The position numbers were made by a program, and so were the translations under genes. A stretch of DNA of 64,000 nucleotides from Brevibacillus sp. SYP-B805 (GTDB lineage Bacteria; Bacillota; Bacilli; Brevibacillales; Brevibacillaceae). Shown piece after piece: positions 8,373 through 16,721 of this stretch. Location: the NCBI RefSeq assembly GCF_011059135.1, contig NZ_JAALGD010000002.1, positions 186,001 through 250,000 of the forward strand. The letters run 5' to 3'. Under the pieces are notes generated by a model. That model was not told the DNA's origin. It made no database searches and was given only the letters and a program-made list of their open reading frames with translations. The stretch's first letter is position 1, and the number at the start of each line of letters is the position of its first letter.

Positions 8373-9233
8373 CTTGCTGCCGTTGTGTACATACAACGGA
8401 TAGGTTCCCAACTGGCGCACTTGGCAACCGAGGGCCTCGATCTCGGCAAAGGCGCCGGGCAGCAGCACCTCATCCATCCGCTGCTCGATATCGATCACGA
8501 AATGGTAGCTGCCCAATGCCTTCTTCGTCGGCCGGGACTCGATGCGCGACAGGTTGATCTTCCGCCAGGCAAAAGCGGCCAGCACCTGGTACAGCGCTCC
8601 CGGAAAATCCTCCGGCAGCGTCACCAGGATGGTCGTCTTCTCCGCAGGGGAAGCCGGCAGGGCGGGCGGCTGCTTGCCGACCAAGACAAAGCGCGTATAG
8701 TTGTTGTCGTAGTCTTCGATATTTTGGCGCGCGAACATCAGCGGATAGATCCGGGTGGACAGACGCGTCCCGATGGCGGCCCAGCTTTCTTCCGGATGAG
8801 CGCTCACGATCTGCGCAGCCATCGCGGTGCTGTTGGTATATTCGATCTCCGCATGCGGCAGATGCTGCTTGATAAAGTTGTGACACTGCGCCACCGCATG
8901 GGGGTGTGACAAGATTTTCCGGATGCTGCTGAGCGGCAGGGGCTGTTCCCGCCGAGCCACCACCAGATGCTGGGAAATCGGCAGGGCAATCTCCGCAACG
9001 ATCGGCAGTTCCACCTCATGAATCAGCCAGTCGAGCGTCGAATTGACCGTGCCTTCGATCGAGTTCTCCAGCGGCACGACGCCGTACTCCGCTTCGTCTT
9101 TGTCGACTGCCGTCAGCACCTCGATAATGTTGGGATACGGCTGATACGCAATCTCTTCCCGGATGGGCAGCGAACGGGCCGCTTCCTCCGTAAACGTTCC
9201 GTGGGGACCCAAAAAAGCTAATCTGGTTTTCAT
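8361..9233 (-). CDS. pheA: Prephenate dehydratase
   Basis: 290 residues. Catalyses decarboxylating dehydration of prephenate to phenylpyruvate in phenylalanine synthesis. The catalytic domain is visible from FLGPHGTFTEEA at the N-terminus, through YGVVPLENSIEGTV and the NYTRFVLVG segment. The C-terminal ACT domain carries the ESRPTKKALGSYHFVID motif that binds phenylalanine for feedback inhibition. ATG 9233 was chosen because AGGAGATGCC precedes it and the protein begins as expected; an upstream in-frame start would overlap thrB. Last gene of the operon, separated from thrB by 16 bases and ending in a strong terminator. Confidence 0.95.
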   Translation of the reverse strand: MKTRLAFLGPHGTFTEEAARSLPIREEIAYQPYPNIIEVLTAVDKDEAEYGVVPLENSIEGTVNSTLDWLIHEVELPIVAEIALPISQHLVVARREQPLPLSSIRKILSHPHAVAQCHNFIKQHLPHAEIEYTNSTAMAAQIVSAHPEESWAAIGTRLSTRIYPLMFARQNIEDYDNNYTRFVLVGKQPPALPASPAEKTTILVTLPEDFPGALYQVLAAFAWRKINLSRIESRPTKKALGSYHFVIDIEQRMDEVLLPGAFAEIEALGCQVRQLGTYPLYVHNGSKESE

Positions 9234-9249
9234 GGCATCTCCTATCCTA

Positions 9250-10179
9250 TCATGGCTCTCTCTGTAAGATCCGAACCCCGTGTTCATCCACGGGCAGCTC
9301 CATGGCGCGATAACTTATCCTGTATTTTGCCATGATTCCCTCGATAAAGGCAAGCAGAGATTCTTTCTGTTTGTCCCCCGCATAGAAGAACAGGGTAGTC
9401 GGTCCCGCTCCGCTCAATGCGGCCCCCAGCGCGCCGTGATCCGTCGCCTCCGCCAGCATCTCGGCCATTCCCGGCACCAGTGGCGCGCGGTAGGGCTGGT
9501 GGATGCGGTCGCGCATGGCTGTCGCCAACAAATCAAGTCTTCCCTGGGCCAGCGCAGCGACCAGCAGGCTGCTGTGCCCGACGTTGTACACCAGATCGGC
9601 TCTGCTGTAGCTCTCCGGCAGCACATGGCGCGCCTGATCGGTGGAAAGCCAGTAGTCCGGGATGACGGCGAGCGTATTCAGCCCCGCCGGTACGGAAAAG
9701 CGGACATACGGCACCTTGCTGCTGCCGGCTTCCGGCATGGTGGCCACAATAATGCCGCCAAAGAGGGAGGCCCCCACGTTATCCGGGTGTCCTTCCATCT
9801 CGGTCGCAATGGCGAACAGTTCTTCGCGGGAGAAGGGTTCCCCCGCCAGCAGATTGGCAGCCGTCAGGGCGCCGACGATGGCCGACGCGCTGCTGCCAAG
9901 CCCGCGGGTTAGGGGCGTTTGGGTCTCCACTTCGATGGACAGCTCCGGCACGGCCAGACCCGCAAGCTGGAACAGCCGTGCCGCCGTCTGGTAGAGAAGG
10001 TTGCTTTTATCGGCCGGCAGGCTCCCCAGTTCTTCTCCCTTCAGCGTAATCGTTGTTTCTTCAGCTGTCTGCATGGCAATATCCGTATAGAGTTGAAAAG
10101 CCATCCCGATCGCGTCGAATCCGGGACCGAGATTGGCCGTACTGGCGGGAACTCTGACCCGCACCGATCCTTTGACCAC
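9250..10179 (-). CDS. thrB: Homoserine kinase
   Basis: About 309 residues. Phosphorylates homoserine with ATP, supplying threonine synthase encoded just upstream. GHMP-kinase motifs are clear: VRVPASTANLGPGFD at the N-terminus, the ATP-binding TRGLGSSASAIVGAL, and the C-terminal GAALSGAGPTTLFF. The start is uncertain: GTG 10179 has AGGTGA at good spacing and lies four bases beyond the thrC stop; GTG 10191 overlaps the thrC end by eight bases. Tight spacing with thrC and pheA shows a single operon. Confidence 0.93.
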   Translation of the reverse strand: MVKGSVRVRVPASTANLGPGFDAIGMAFQLYTDIAMQTAEETTITLKGEELGSLPADKSNLLYQTAARLFQLAGLAVPELSIEVETQTPLTRGLGSSASAIVGALTAANLLAGEPFSREELFAIATEMEGHPDNVGASLFGGIIVATMPEAGSSKVPYVRFSVPAGLNTLAVIPDYWLSTDQARHVLPESYSRADLVYNVGHSSLLVAALAQGRLDLLATAMRDRIHQPYRAPLVPGMAEMLAEATDHGALGAALSGAGPTTLFFYAGDKQKESLLAFIEGIMAKYRISYRAMELPVDEHGVRILQREP

Positions 10180-10183
10180 GAGT

Positions 10184-11275
10184 CTATTCACCTGCTTTAT
10201 GCGCATTGATGATGGCCAGCACCGCATCGCGGGTGGCAGGAACCGTGCGCGGCTCCTCTGCAATTGTTTTCAAGGCGATATTGGGATCCTTCAGGCCATG
10301 ACCGGTCAGCACGCATGCGATGCGAAGGCCTTCCTGCAGCTTTCCTTCGCGGCGCAGCTTCACCACCCCGGCCAGCGAGGCGGCAGAAGCCGGTTCACAG
10401 AAAATCCCTTCCTGGCTCGCCAGCATGCGGTACGCTTCCAGGATCTCCTCATCCGTCACGGCGTGAACCTGACCATCCGATTCCCTCAGCGCCGCCAGGG
10501 CTCCTTCCTTGCTGGCCGGATTCCCGATCCGGATGGCGGTGGCGATCGTCTCGGGCCGATCAACCGGCGCCCCGTGGACAAGCGGCGCAGCCCCAGCGGC
10601 CTGGAACCCGAACATGCGGGGGAGCGCATCGATGCGTCCGGCTTCCTTGTACTCTTTGAAGCCTTTCCAGTAGGCGGTGATATTGCCCGCGTTGCCAACC
10701 GGGATGGCGAGAATGTCCGGTGCCCCTCCCAGGGCGTCGCATATTTCAAAGGCAGCCGTCTTCTGCCCTTCGATCCGGTACGGATTGACGGAATTGACCA
10801 GGGTGATCGGTTCCGAGGCGGTGATATCCCGGACGATCCGGAGCGCTTCGTCAAAATTGCCGTCGATGGCAATCACTTCCGCGCCGTACGCGATCGCTTG
10901 CGCCAGTTTGCCCAGGGCGATGTTGCCGGACGGGATCAGGACGATGCAGCGCAGCCCGGCGCGCGCCGCATAGGCGGCGGCAGCGGCAGACGTGTTGCCG
11001 GTCGAGGCGCACATGATCGTCCTGCTGCCTGCTTCGACCGCTTTGGCGACGGCCATCACCATGCCGCGATCCTTAAAGGAGCCGGTCGGATTCAAGCCTT
11101 CATACTTGAAATAAAGTTCCACGCCCCATTGCTTCGACAGGTTGGGGGCATAAATCAGCGGGGTGTTCCCTTCATGCAGGGTGAGCGCCGGCGTCTTCTC
11201 CGTGACCGGGAGAAACGGGCGGTACCGGGCGATGATTCCTTGTTGGCGGCTGTCAGATACGTACGGGCGGACCAT
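10184..11275 (-). CDS. thrC: Threonine synthase
   Basis: 363 residues, the short bacterial form. Converts O-phosphohomoserine to threonine using PLP. The Schiff-base lysine lies in [11 protein letters not shown], and the phosphate-binding loop in PVGNAGN. N-terminal [14 protein letters not shown] is typical. The ATG has GAGGAAG upstream and begins two bases after the hom stop, so hom, thrC and thrB are translated from one message. Confidence 0.95.
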   Translation of the reverse strand: MVRPYVSDSRQQGIIARYRPFLPVTEKTPALTLHEGNTPLIYAPNLSKQWGVELYFKYEGLNPTGSFKDRGMVMAVAKAVEAGSRTIMCASTGNTSAAAAAYAARAGLRCIVLIPSGNIALGKLAQAIAYGAEVIAIDGNFDEALRIVRDITASEPITLVNSVNPYRIEGQKTAAFEICDALGGAPDILAIPVGNAGNITAYWKGFKEYKEAGRIDALPRMFGFQAAGAAPLVHGAPVDRPETIATAIRIGNPASKEGALAALRESDGQVHAVTDEEILEAYRMLASQEGIFCEPASAASLAGVVKLRREGKLQEGLRIACVLTGHGLKDPNIALKTIAEEPRTVPATRDAVLAIINAHKAGE

Positions 11276-11277
11276 GG

Positions 11278-12579
11278 CTATTCTTCCTCTCCTTCTACTC
11301 GATAGCAGCTTTTGATCTCGTGAATCACATCCATGCCGGCGAGCGTCTCCAGCATCTCATCCATGTTGCGTTTGGCAGCCTGGTGGGTAACCATGATAAT
11401 CTCGGCCTGCTGCCCGCCGTTGTAGGGCTGCTGCAGCACCTGAACCAGACTGATGTTGTTGTCGGCCAGCAGATGGGTGATCTGGGCCAGTACGCCCCGT
11501 TTGTCCGCCACGATCATGCGCAGGAAATAGCGGGACAGTTTATCCTGATCCTCTTTCAGCACCTTCTCTCGATACGGCGCCACCATGCCGCGGCCGTTTA
11601 CGCCCAGCTTCATGTTTTTGACCACGGTCACCAGATCGGAGACCACCGCTGTCGCCGTCGGCAGTTCTCCTGCGCCCGGCCCGTAAAACATCGTCTCGCC
11701 CACCGCTTCCCCGTGGACATAAACCGCGTTAAACACCCCGTTTACCGACGCGAGCGGATGCGACTTGTGCACCATGGTCGGCTGCACGCTCACTTCGATG
11801 GCATCTCCGTCGCGCTGGGCAAGGCCGATCAGCTTGACCACATAGCCCAGCTTCTTGCCGTAGGCGATGTCTTCCTTGCTGACACCGCTGATGCCCTTCA
11901 CCTCTACGTCTTCCAGCCGCATCGGCACGCGGAATCCCAACGTCGCGAGAATCGCCATCTTGCGTGCGGCGTCGTATCCCTCCACGTCGGAAGTGGGATC
12001 GGCTTCGGCATAGCCCAGCGCCTGCGCTTCTTTCAGCACCTCCGCGTAATCGGCCCCCTCTTCGCTCATCTTGGTGAGGATATAGTTGGTCGTGCCGTTG
12101 ACGATGCCCATCATCTTGGTGATGCGGTCGGAGGCAAAACCTTCTACCAGCGCCCGCAGGATCGGGATGCCCCCGGCCACGCTGGCCTCATAAAACACAT
12201 CGCAGCCTTTTACCTGGGCCTTTTGCAAGATTTCCGCCCCGTGCAGGGCCATCAAATCCTTGTTGGCGGTGACGACATGCTTGCGGTTTTCCAGGGCGGC
12301 CAGAATATATTCCTTGGCCGGATGGATGCCGCCGATCACTTCCACAATCACGTCAATCTCCGGGTCCCCGATCAGTTCCTGGGGATCCAGGGTCATCCGG
12401 TCCTCCATGCCGCTGATGCTGCGCGGCTTCTCCTTGTCCTGAACCAGAATCTTATGAATTTCGATGCCCAGCCCGGTCTGTTTGTACAGGTCTTCCTGAT
12501 GCCCCTGCACAATCCGGACGACACCTGTTCCGACCGTGCCAAACCCCATCAATCCCACTTTTACGATGTTTCTCTCCAT
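11278..12579 (-). CDS. hom: Homoserine dehydrogenase
   Basis: 433 residues. Reduces aspartate semialdehyde to homoserine, the branch point for threonine and methionine. The NAD(P) fold begins [16 protein letters not shown]; the catalytic region includes the [11 protein letters not shown] and [12 protein letters not shown] segments and the conserved [11 protein letters not shown]-terminal ACT domain (from about residue 350, [19 protein letters not shown]) is the site of threonine feedback. AAGGAGG precedes the ATG. Located 41 bases after the ACT-domain gene in the same operon. Confidence 0.95.
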   Translation of the reverse strand: MERNIVKVGLMGFGTVGTGVVRIVQGHQEDLYKQTGLGIEIHKILVQDKEKPRSISGMEDRMTLDPQELIGDPEIDVIVEVIGGIHPAKEYILAALENRKHVVTANKDLMALHGAEILQKAQVKGCDVFYEASVAGGIPILRALVEGFASDRITKMMGIVNGTTNYILTKMSEEGADYAEVLKEAQALGYAEADPTSDVEGYDAARKMAILATLGFRVPMRLEDVEVKGISGVSKEDIAYGKKLGYVVKLIGLAQRDGDAIEVSVQPTMVHKSHPLASVNGVFNAVYVHGEAVGETMFYGPGAGELPTATAVVSDLVTVVKNMKLGVNGRGMVAPYREKVLKEDQDKLSRYFLRMIVADKRGVLAQITHLLADNNISLVQVLQQPYNGGQQAEIIMVTHQAAKRNMDEMLETLAGMDVIHEIKSCYRVEGEEE

Positions 12580-12620
12580 TCCACTTCCTCCTTGTGTCTC
12601 GAACCCTTTGAGGCAGGCAG

Positions 12621-13067
12621 TTACCCGCGGCCGACGATCATCGCCTTGCGCACACCCGGCAGCTCCTGCAGCCCATCCAGAAATTCGGTGCTGGAAATCG
12701 TGAGGTGCGCCATATCCACCGACATGGACACATTGGCGATGCCCTGCAGGGGAATCGTCTGATTGATTGTCAGGACATTTCCCCCCTGCTCCGCCACGTA
12801 ATGAAGCACGCGGGACAATATCCCGGATCGGTGCTCCAGCGAGAAGGTAATCGTCATGATTTTCTCGCTCATCATCGCGTTAAACGGAAAGATGCCGTCT
12901 TTGTATTTGTAAAACGCGCTGCGGCTTAATCCGACACGTTCCACGGCTTCATTGACCGTATCCGCCTCGCCGGATTCCAGCAGTTTTTTCGCTTCAATCG
13001 TTTTGGCGATCGACTCCGGCAGAATATCGGAACGAATCAAATAAAATTTTTCCTCCCGTTTCGTCAT
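12621..13067 (-). CDS. pheB: ACT-domain protein (PheB/UPF0735) with helix-turn-helix-like N-terminus
   Basis: 148 residues. The N-terminal half contains a helix-turn-helix-like stretch (EADTVNEAVERVGLSRSAFY, about residues 34-53). The C-terminal half is a single ACT domain (MTITFSLEHRSGILSRVL to the end), the fold used for amino-acid sensing. UPF0735 proteins have no settled function; in Bacillus the gene precedes pheA, here it leads hom-thrC-thrB-pheA. ATG 13067 follows AGGAGG. The perfect inverted repeat over its own promoter suggests, as inference, that this protein is a DNA-binding repressor of the operon. Confidence 0.85.
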   Translation of the reverse strand: MTKREEKFYLIRSDILPESIAKTIEAKKLLESGEADTVNEAVERVGLSRSAFYKYKDGIFPFNAMMSEKIMTITFSLEHRSGILSRVLHYVAEQGGNVLTINQTIPLQGIANVSMSVDMAHLTISSTEFLDGLQELPGVRKAMIVGRG

Positions 13068-13086
13068 ATGTCCTCCTGAAAAGAAC

Positions 13087-13136
13087 AGTTGTTTACTTAT
13101 AGAGGACATTATAAACAACTCTTCCGGCCATGACAA
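13087..13136 (-). promoter_or_regulatory. Sigma-A promoter of the thr/phe operon with overlapping operator-like inverted repeat
   Basis: On the minus strand TTGTCA (13136-13131), a 17-base spacer and a perfect TATAAT (13113-13108). A perfect 9-bp inverted repeat, AGTTGTTTA and TAAACAACT separated by 16 bases (13087-13120), covers the -10 box and the likely transcription start, the classical place for a repressor site. Confidence 0.8.
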
Positions 13137-13234
13137 TCCCAAATCGCAAAATCTTTTTGAGAATTTCGCCTACATGAGAACCCCTGTTATGGCGCACACT
13201 ATACCAGATCTTTCAGGAAGCGAGGTGAAAACGC

Positions 13235-13384
13235 ATGCCACGCGGCAAATCGGACAAGTCAGAGCGGCGCAACAACCATCCGGCGGCCAAGCCAAGCGAT
13301 CTGGATCAATTCGGCGGCGACAAAGGCGGGAAACGAATGGCTCAGTCCCCCAACGTTATAGAAGACCCCAGCGGCAACGGTTGA
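13235..13384 (+). CDS. Small hydrophilic protein, 49 aa
   Basis: A 49-residue frame from ATG 13235 to TGA, preceded by GAGGTGAAAACGC at proper spacing. It begins MPRGKSDKSERRNNHP and contains DLDQFGGDKGGKRM; it is highly charged, lacks hydrophobic segments and resembles small basic spore or coat-associated peptides only in composition. Family unknown. It stands alone between the divergent thr/phe promoter and a terminator at 13453-13487, which supports a genuine monocistronic gene. Confidence 0.55.
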   Translation: MPRGKSDKSERRNNHPAAKPSDLDQFGGDKGGKRMAQSPNVIEDPSGNG

Positions 13385-13452
13385 GTAGGAGGTTTGCTAA
13401 AAAAGAAAGGCGCACGATTGGTCGACCGCGCGCCTGTGGCCAAGATAAAAGC

Positions 13453-13487
13453 AAAAACCAAACGGGCATCCTTTCCGTTTGGTTTTC
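13453..13487. terminator. Bidirectional terminator between 49-aa gene and coiled-coil cluster
   Basis: AAACCAAACGG (13455-13465) pairs with CCGTTTGGTTTT (13475-13486); A and T tracts flank both sides, so it can stop transcription from both directions. Confidence 0.88.
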
Positions 13488-13505
13488 TTGTTGGAAGTGA
13501 AACTG

Positions 13506-13679
13506 TCAAGATAATAGAAAGAGCACATAGAGAACGCCGGTGTAGCAGATCCCGACGATCGGAATCGGCACAACCCACCTGAAAGCACGTTCATCACGCC
13601 TCAGCATCGCTATACAGAAACGGACGGCACAAAACAGGATCGTCGCGGCAGACAGGAGAAAGAGTACGGTTTCCATCAT
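13506..13679 (-). CDS. Two-helix membrane mini-protein, 57 aa (cluster gene 7)
   Basis: 57 residues, MMETVLFLLSAATILF at the start, with two hydrophobic helices (about 4-25 and 36-56) separated by a charged turn MLRRDERAF. The start ATG overlaps the stop of the preceding gene as ATGA, so it is translationally coupled. It is the last gene of the seven-gene envelope cluster and ends beside a bidirectional terminator. Family unknown. Confidence 0.65.
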   Translation of the reverse strand: MMETVLFLLSAATILFCAVRFCIAMLRRDERAFRWVVPIPIVGICYTGVLYVLFLLS

Positions 13680-14209
13680 GGCAATGCCCGCAGGACCGCG
13701 ATTTTTCGATTCAGGTTGCGCATCTCCGCCACGGATGTATCCGACAGGCTATTCATTCTCGCCATCAAGCGATGCTCCGACTCTACCTGAGAGCGCAGCG
13801 AACCGGTTGAGGCGGCAAGCTGAAGGTTGATGCCAGATACCTGCTGCAAGGCGTCGCCGGTCGAAGCAATGCTGCCATTCAAGGCGGTCAGGTTGGTCAC
13901 GATCAACCGTTCACTGTTTGTCACGGAGGCAAGCCCGCGATTCATCTCCGTCAACAGCTGGGCTGTCGCCGTCAATCCCCCGTTCATCGTGCCCAGCATG
14001 GCCGCTGTCTCTTGCAGCGGTTTCATGCGATCGATGGTAACCGCCGTCAGGGCGCTGGCTTCCTTGATATGCCGGGCAACCTGTTTCATCTCTTGGTTGG
14101 TTTCGGCCTGACCGGCGATCTGCCAGTATGTGCCCCACCCAAACGTGCACAGGGAAAAGAGACTGATCAAGGCGAGCATGGCTCGCACATACATCCAAGG
14201 CAAGACCAC
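13676..14209 (-). CDS. Membrane-anchored coiled-coil protein, 177 aa (cluster gene 6)
   Basis: GTG start eight bases after GGAGG. One N-terminal transmembrane helix (about residues 8-28, LALISLFSLCTFGWGTYW) is followed by a long helical region rich in Ala, Thr, Leu, Met and Asn with heptad-like spacing, without enzymatic motifs. Part of a run of five proteins built the same way (13676-16708), probably distant paralogues. The extracytoplasmic part is predicted to project outward. Function unknown. Confidence 0.75.
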   Translation of the reverse strand: MVLPWMYVRAMLALISLFSLCTFGWGTYWQIAGQAETNQEMKQVARHIKEASALTAVTIDRMKPLQETAAMLGTMNGGLTATAQLLTEMNRGLASVTNSERLIVTNLTALNGSIASTGDALQQVSGINLQLAASTGSLRSQVESEHRLMARMNSLSDTSVAEMRNLNRKIAVLRALP

Positions 14210-14223
14210 ATGGCTTTCCTCCT

Positions 14224-15009
14224 TTACGATCCGGGTAAAATCGGGATGGGCAGCAGATTCCCGCTGCCCCCCGATGGGACGGGCAACAGGTTTCCGGCTC
14301 CGTTCGAGGGGACAGGCAGCAGGTTGTTGATGTCTGGCAGCGGCAGCACGCCCGATGACGGCGTGAGCGCTTCCTGCAACTTTTGGACCGTATCCGCTAC
14401 AGGGGGCGGCAGCATCTGTTTCAGCTGGGCCAGCCGTCCGATAAAGCGGAAGCTGTCCGCAGAGCGATCAAGCTCCTGGTTCAGGGCGGTCAGCTTTCCG
14501 ATCAGGGCGTCTGTATCCGCCCGAAGCTTGACGGTGGTGCTGCCCGTCTGGGAGAGATAGCCCGACGTTTTCACGATTTGATCCGTCACCCGTGCAGCCT
14601 GTGTGCCAACCTGGCCGGTCAGCGCAGCCGTTGTGCCTTGCAGTGACAAAATGTTTTCCATCAGTCCCCGCGCCTCCCGGTTCAACTGGAGCTGTCTTTC
14701 CAACTGGGCCTGTATCTCTGCATTGGCCTTCACCTGTTTCATCAGCTCTGCCTGCTGCACATCCAGCTGGGCAAGGCTTGTGCCCACCTGCCCGATACGC
14801 TCCGATAATTGATGGGTATCCTCGATCATATCCCCTGTCACCTCAACCAGTTCATTGGTTAACCCGAAGATATCCAAATGATGAACCGCTTCGATCATGC
14901 GCGAATCTCCCACAGCCGCAGCGATTCCTGCCGTTCCGGCCACCACGATCCCGATGGAGGCCAGGATGGTGACCGATGATTTGCGCCACACGAATGACCA
15001 ACGTGCCAT
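14224..15009 (-). CDS. Membrane-anchored coiled-coil protein with Pro/Leu-rich tail, 261 aa (cluster gene 5)
   Basis: ATG 15009 follows AGGAGG. One transmembrane helix near the N-terminus (about 11-32) is followed by about 175 residues of predicted coiled coil (QLERQLQLNREARGLMENIL and similar). The last 45 residues are low-complexity and contain repeated LLPVPS-type units (NNLLPVPSNG, GNLLPVPSGG, GNLLPIPILPG). The SLH protein at the head of the cluster has a comparable Leu/Pro/Asn-rich region, hinting that the two products interact or share a wall-spanning linker. No catalytic motif. Function unknown. Confidence 0.78.
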   Translation of the reverse strand: MARWSFVWRKSSVTILASIGIVVAGTAGIAAAVGDSRMIEAVHHLDIFGLTNELVEVTGDMIEDTHQLSERIGQVGTSLAQLDVQQAELMKQVKANAEIQAQLERQLQLNREARGLMENILSLQGTTAALTGQVGTQAARVTDQIVKTSGYLSQTGSTTVKLRADTDALIGKLTALNQELDRSADSFRFIGRLAQLKQMLPPPVADTVQKLQEALTPSSGVLPLPDINNLLPVPSNGAGNLLPVPSGGSGNLLPIPILPGS

Positions 15010-15020
15010 CGCCGACCCTC

Positions 15021-15632
15021 CTACGGGGATAACCCCCAATTTTGCAAAAGCGAAGCATTCTCCAGAATTTTTGTTTTCTCGTTCATCGCCGCCAGATTCT
15101 GATTGACCTGCGTCTGGATCTTTTCCATGCGGGTCAGGGACGAGACAATCTGTTCATTTGTACGGGCCATCTGCTGCATGATCGCGATGTTTGCGCTGAG
15201 GGCGGCAGCAATTTGCGCAACCTGCTCCCGCGCGGTTTTGGTGTTGCCGTCGATCTGGCCCACCTTGGCCGCGATGCCCGCCACGATCCGGTCCAGGTCC
15301 GCGATTTCACGATGCATCCCCTGGGTATTGGCTTTGATGCGGCCAAGCTTCTCGTTCAACTGTTTTGTCATGAGGTTCAGCTGCTGGATCGCTTCCAGCT
15401 GTTCGTTCATTTTCCGGGAGGACTCCGCCGACCGGTTCAGCTCCTGCTCCAGTTTGACCGCTTTCTCATGGATCGCCTCCCCCAGCTGCAGCTGAAACAG
15501 CGTGTTGGCCGCCAATGCCGCCAGCATGGCGGCGACGATTGTCCAGACAAGCGGAAAGGCGGGCTTCTTCCCGGGCACTTTCGCTTCCGATTCCACCGCT
15601 TCTTCTTCGACGTTTCGAACCGCCTGATTCAT
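15021..15632 (-). CDS. Membrane-anchored coiled-coil protein, 203 aa (cluster gene 4)
   Basis: Starts one base after the previous stop. Residues 1-25 are cytoplasmic and acidic (VEEEAVESEAKV), residues about 26-48 form one transmembrane helix, and residues 50-195 form a long coiled coil rich in Gln, Asn, Ala and Lys (KAVKLEQELNRSAESSRKMN, QQLNLMTKQLNEKLGRIKAN). No known domain; coiled-coil pattern resembles the outer part of chemoreceptors but lacks a signalling tip, HAMP domain or methylation sites. Function unknown. Confidence 0.78.
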   Translation of the reverse strand: MNQAVRNVEEEAVESEAKVPGKKPAFPLVWTIVAAMLAALAANTLFQLQLGEAIHEKAVKLEQELNRSAESSRKMNEQLEAIQQLNLMTKQLNEKLGRIKANTQGMHREIADLDRIVAGIAAKVGQIDGNTKTAREQVAQIAAALSANIAIMQQMARTNEQIVSSLTRMEKIQTQVNQNLAAMNEKTKILENASLLQNWGLSP

Positions 15633-15633
15633 G

Positions 15634-16146
15634 TCACAGCACCCCTGGAAGTTTTCGATTCATCTTTTCCGTACTGCGCCTGATGGCATCCAGATTTTCC
15701 GCATCCGATTCCGCCGCTTGTTGGATCTGTTCCATGTATGCTTTCATCCACGTTGTCTGGGGGTTCAGTTCCCGAACCAGACGGTTTACTTCTGCAATGG
15801 CGGAACCGGACTGGCGTGAAACGCTTTCCATATCCTGATTCAACTGCAGGGTTTGCGCATTCAGATCGACAACCTGTGCCAGCAGGAAAAGCAGCCGCGA
15901 CGTGCGGGCCACAGCCTGGTCCATGCCGGCATCGATTGTTCCCACCGTGGACAGCATGTTCTGCAATTCCCCGTTTTTGGCGAGCATCGATTCCTGATAG
16001 TGTGCCAGCTCCTGGGTTGACTTCAGATTTTCGTTTAACCCGCTGTCGATTTTCTTGAGATAGTAGGTCATGACCATCGAATTGACCAGCAGCCCGCTGA
16101 GCAGCAGGATACCCAGGATGGCCAGCCCCTTTTTTACCCACACCAT
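15634..16146 (-). CDS. Membrane-anchored coiled-coil protein, 170 aa (cluster gene 3)
   Basis: ATG 16146 after GGGGGAGG. One transmembrane helix (about 6-27, GLAILGILLLSGLLVNSMVM) and then a coiled-coil region with SMLAKNGELQNMLSTVGTID and LNAQTLQLNQDMESVSRQSG. Same architecture and near-identical size as its neighbours; spaced 13 bases from the upstream gene. Function unknown. Confidence 0.77.
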   Translation of the reverse strand: MVWVKKGLAILGILLLSGLLVNSMVMTYYLKKIDSGLNENLKSTQELAHYQESMLAKNGELQNMLSTVGTIDAGMDQAVARTSRLLFLLAQVVDLNAQTLQLNQDMESVSRQSGSAIAEVNRLVRELNPQTTWMKAYMEQIQQAAESDAENLDAIRRSTEKMNRKLPGVL

Positions 16147-16159
16147 CCGATCCTCCCCC

Positions 16160-16708
16160 TTATGGGATCGATTGTTCGATTTTCCTGCTTTTTGCTTCGG
16201 CTTCCTGCAGGAGCCGGTTCAACTCCTCGTTCTCCTTTGCCACCTGTCCGAGCTGCTGACGTGTTCCGGATACCGTCTGCTGCATCCGTGCAAGCTCGTT
16301 TTTCTGCCTCAGGGAAACATCCTCAATCTGCTTCATGCTTCCCTTGATCTTCATGCTGAGATTGCGCAGGTTGGTGCTGAGCGTTACCTGATCCGCCGTC
16401 ACGGGGATCAGGTCATGCAGCGTGCCATTTTGTCCGGCCAAGCCGCTGCTTACTTCCTGCAGCCGGTCGGCTACCTCTCCGGTTTTCCCCGTTTGCCGGT
16501 CAAGCGCTTCCATCCTGCCGACAATGGTTTTATTGGTCTGATCCAGCTCCGCATTGTGCCGGGAGATGGTATCAAGCATGCCGATCAAGTCGTATGCCTT
16601 CCAGTCCGTTTCTTCCTTCTCGTTTGCCAGGAGACTCGCAACACCTGCGGTCGCCAGAAAAAGGGCCAACATCAGAATCAACCAGCGCTTCCATGTCTTC
16701 CTGATCAT
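16160..16708 (-). CDS. Membrane-anchored coiled-coil protein, 182 aa (cluster gene 2)
   Basis: ATG 16708 follows AAGGCAGG. The first 30 residues contain a basic KTWKRW and one hydrophobic helix (LILMLALFLATAGVASLLA). The rest is strongly helical and charged (KNELARMQQTVSGTRQQLGQ, KENEELNRLLQEAEAKSRKI), i.e. a coiled coil. Begins 13 bases after the SLH gene, in the same operon. Function unknown. Confidence 0.77.
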   Translation of the reverse strand: MIRKTWKRWLILMLALFLATAGVASLLANEKEETDWKAYDLIGMLDTISRHNAELDQTNKTIVGRMEALDRQTGKTGEVADRLQEVSSGLAGQNGTLHDLIPVTADQVTLSTNLRNLSMKIKGSMKQIEDVSLRQKNELARMQQTVSGTRQQLGQVAKENEELNRLLQEAEAKSRKIEQSIP

Positions 16709-16721
16709 GGGTATCCTGCCT

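Noticed and set aside
13394-13582. Possible basic 60-residue peptide after the 49-aa gene
   Set aside because: Its GGAGG is too close to the TTG start and the frame reads through the bidirectional terminator into the antisense of the mini-protein.
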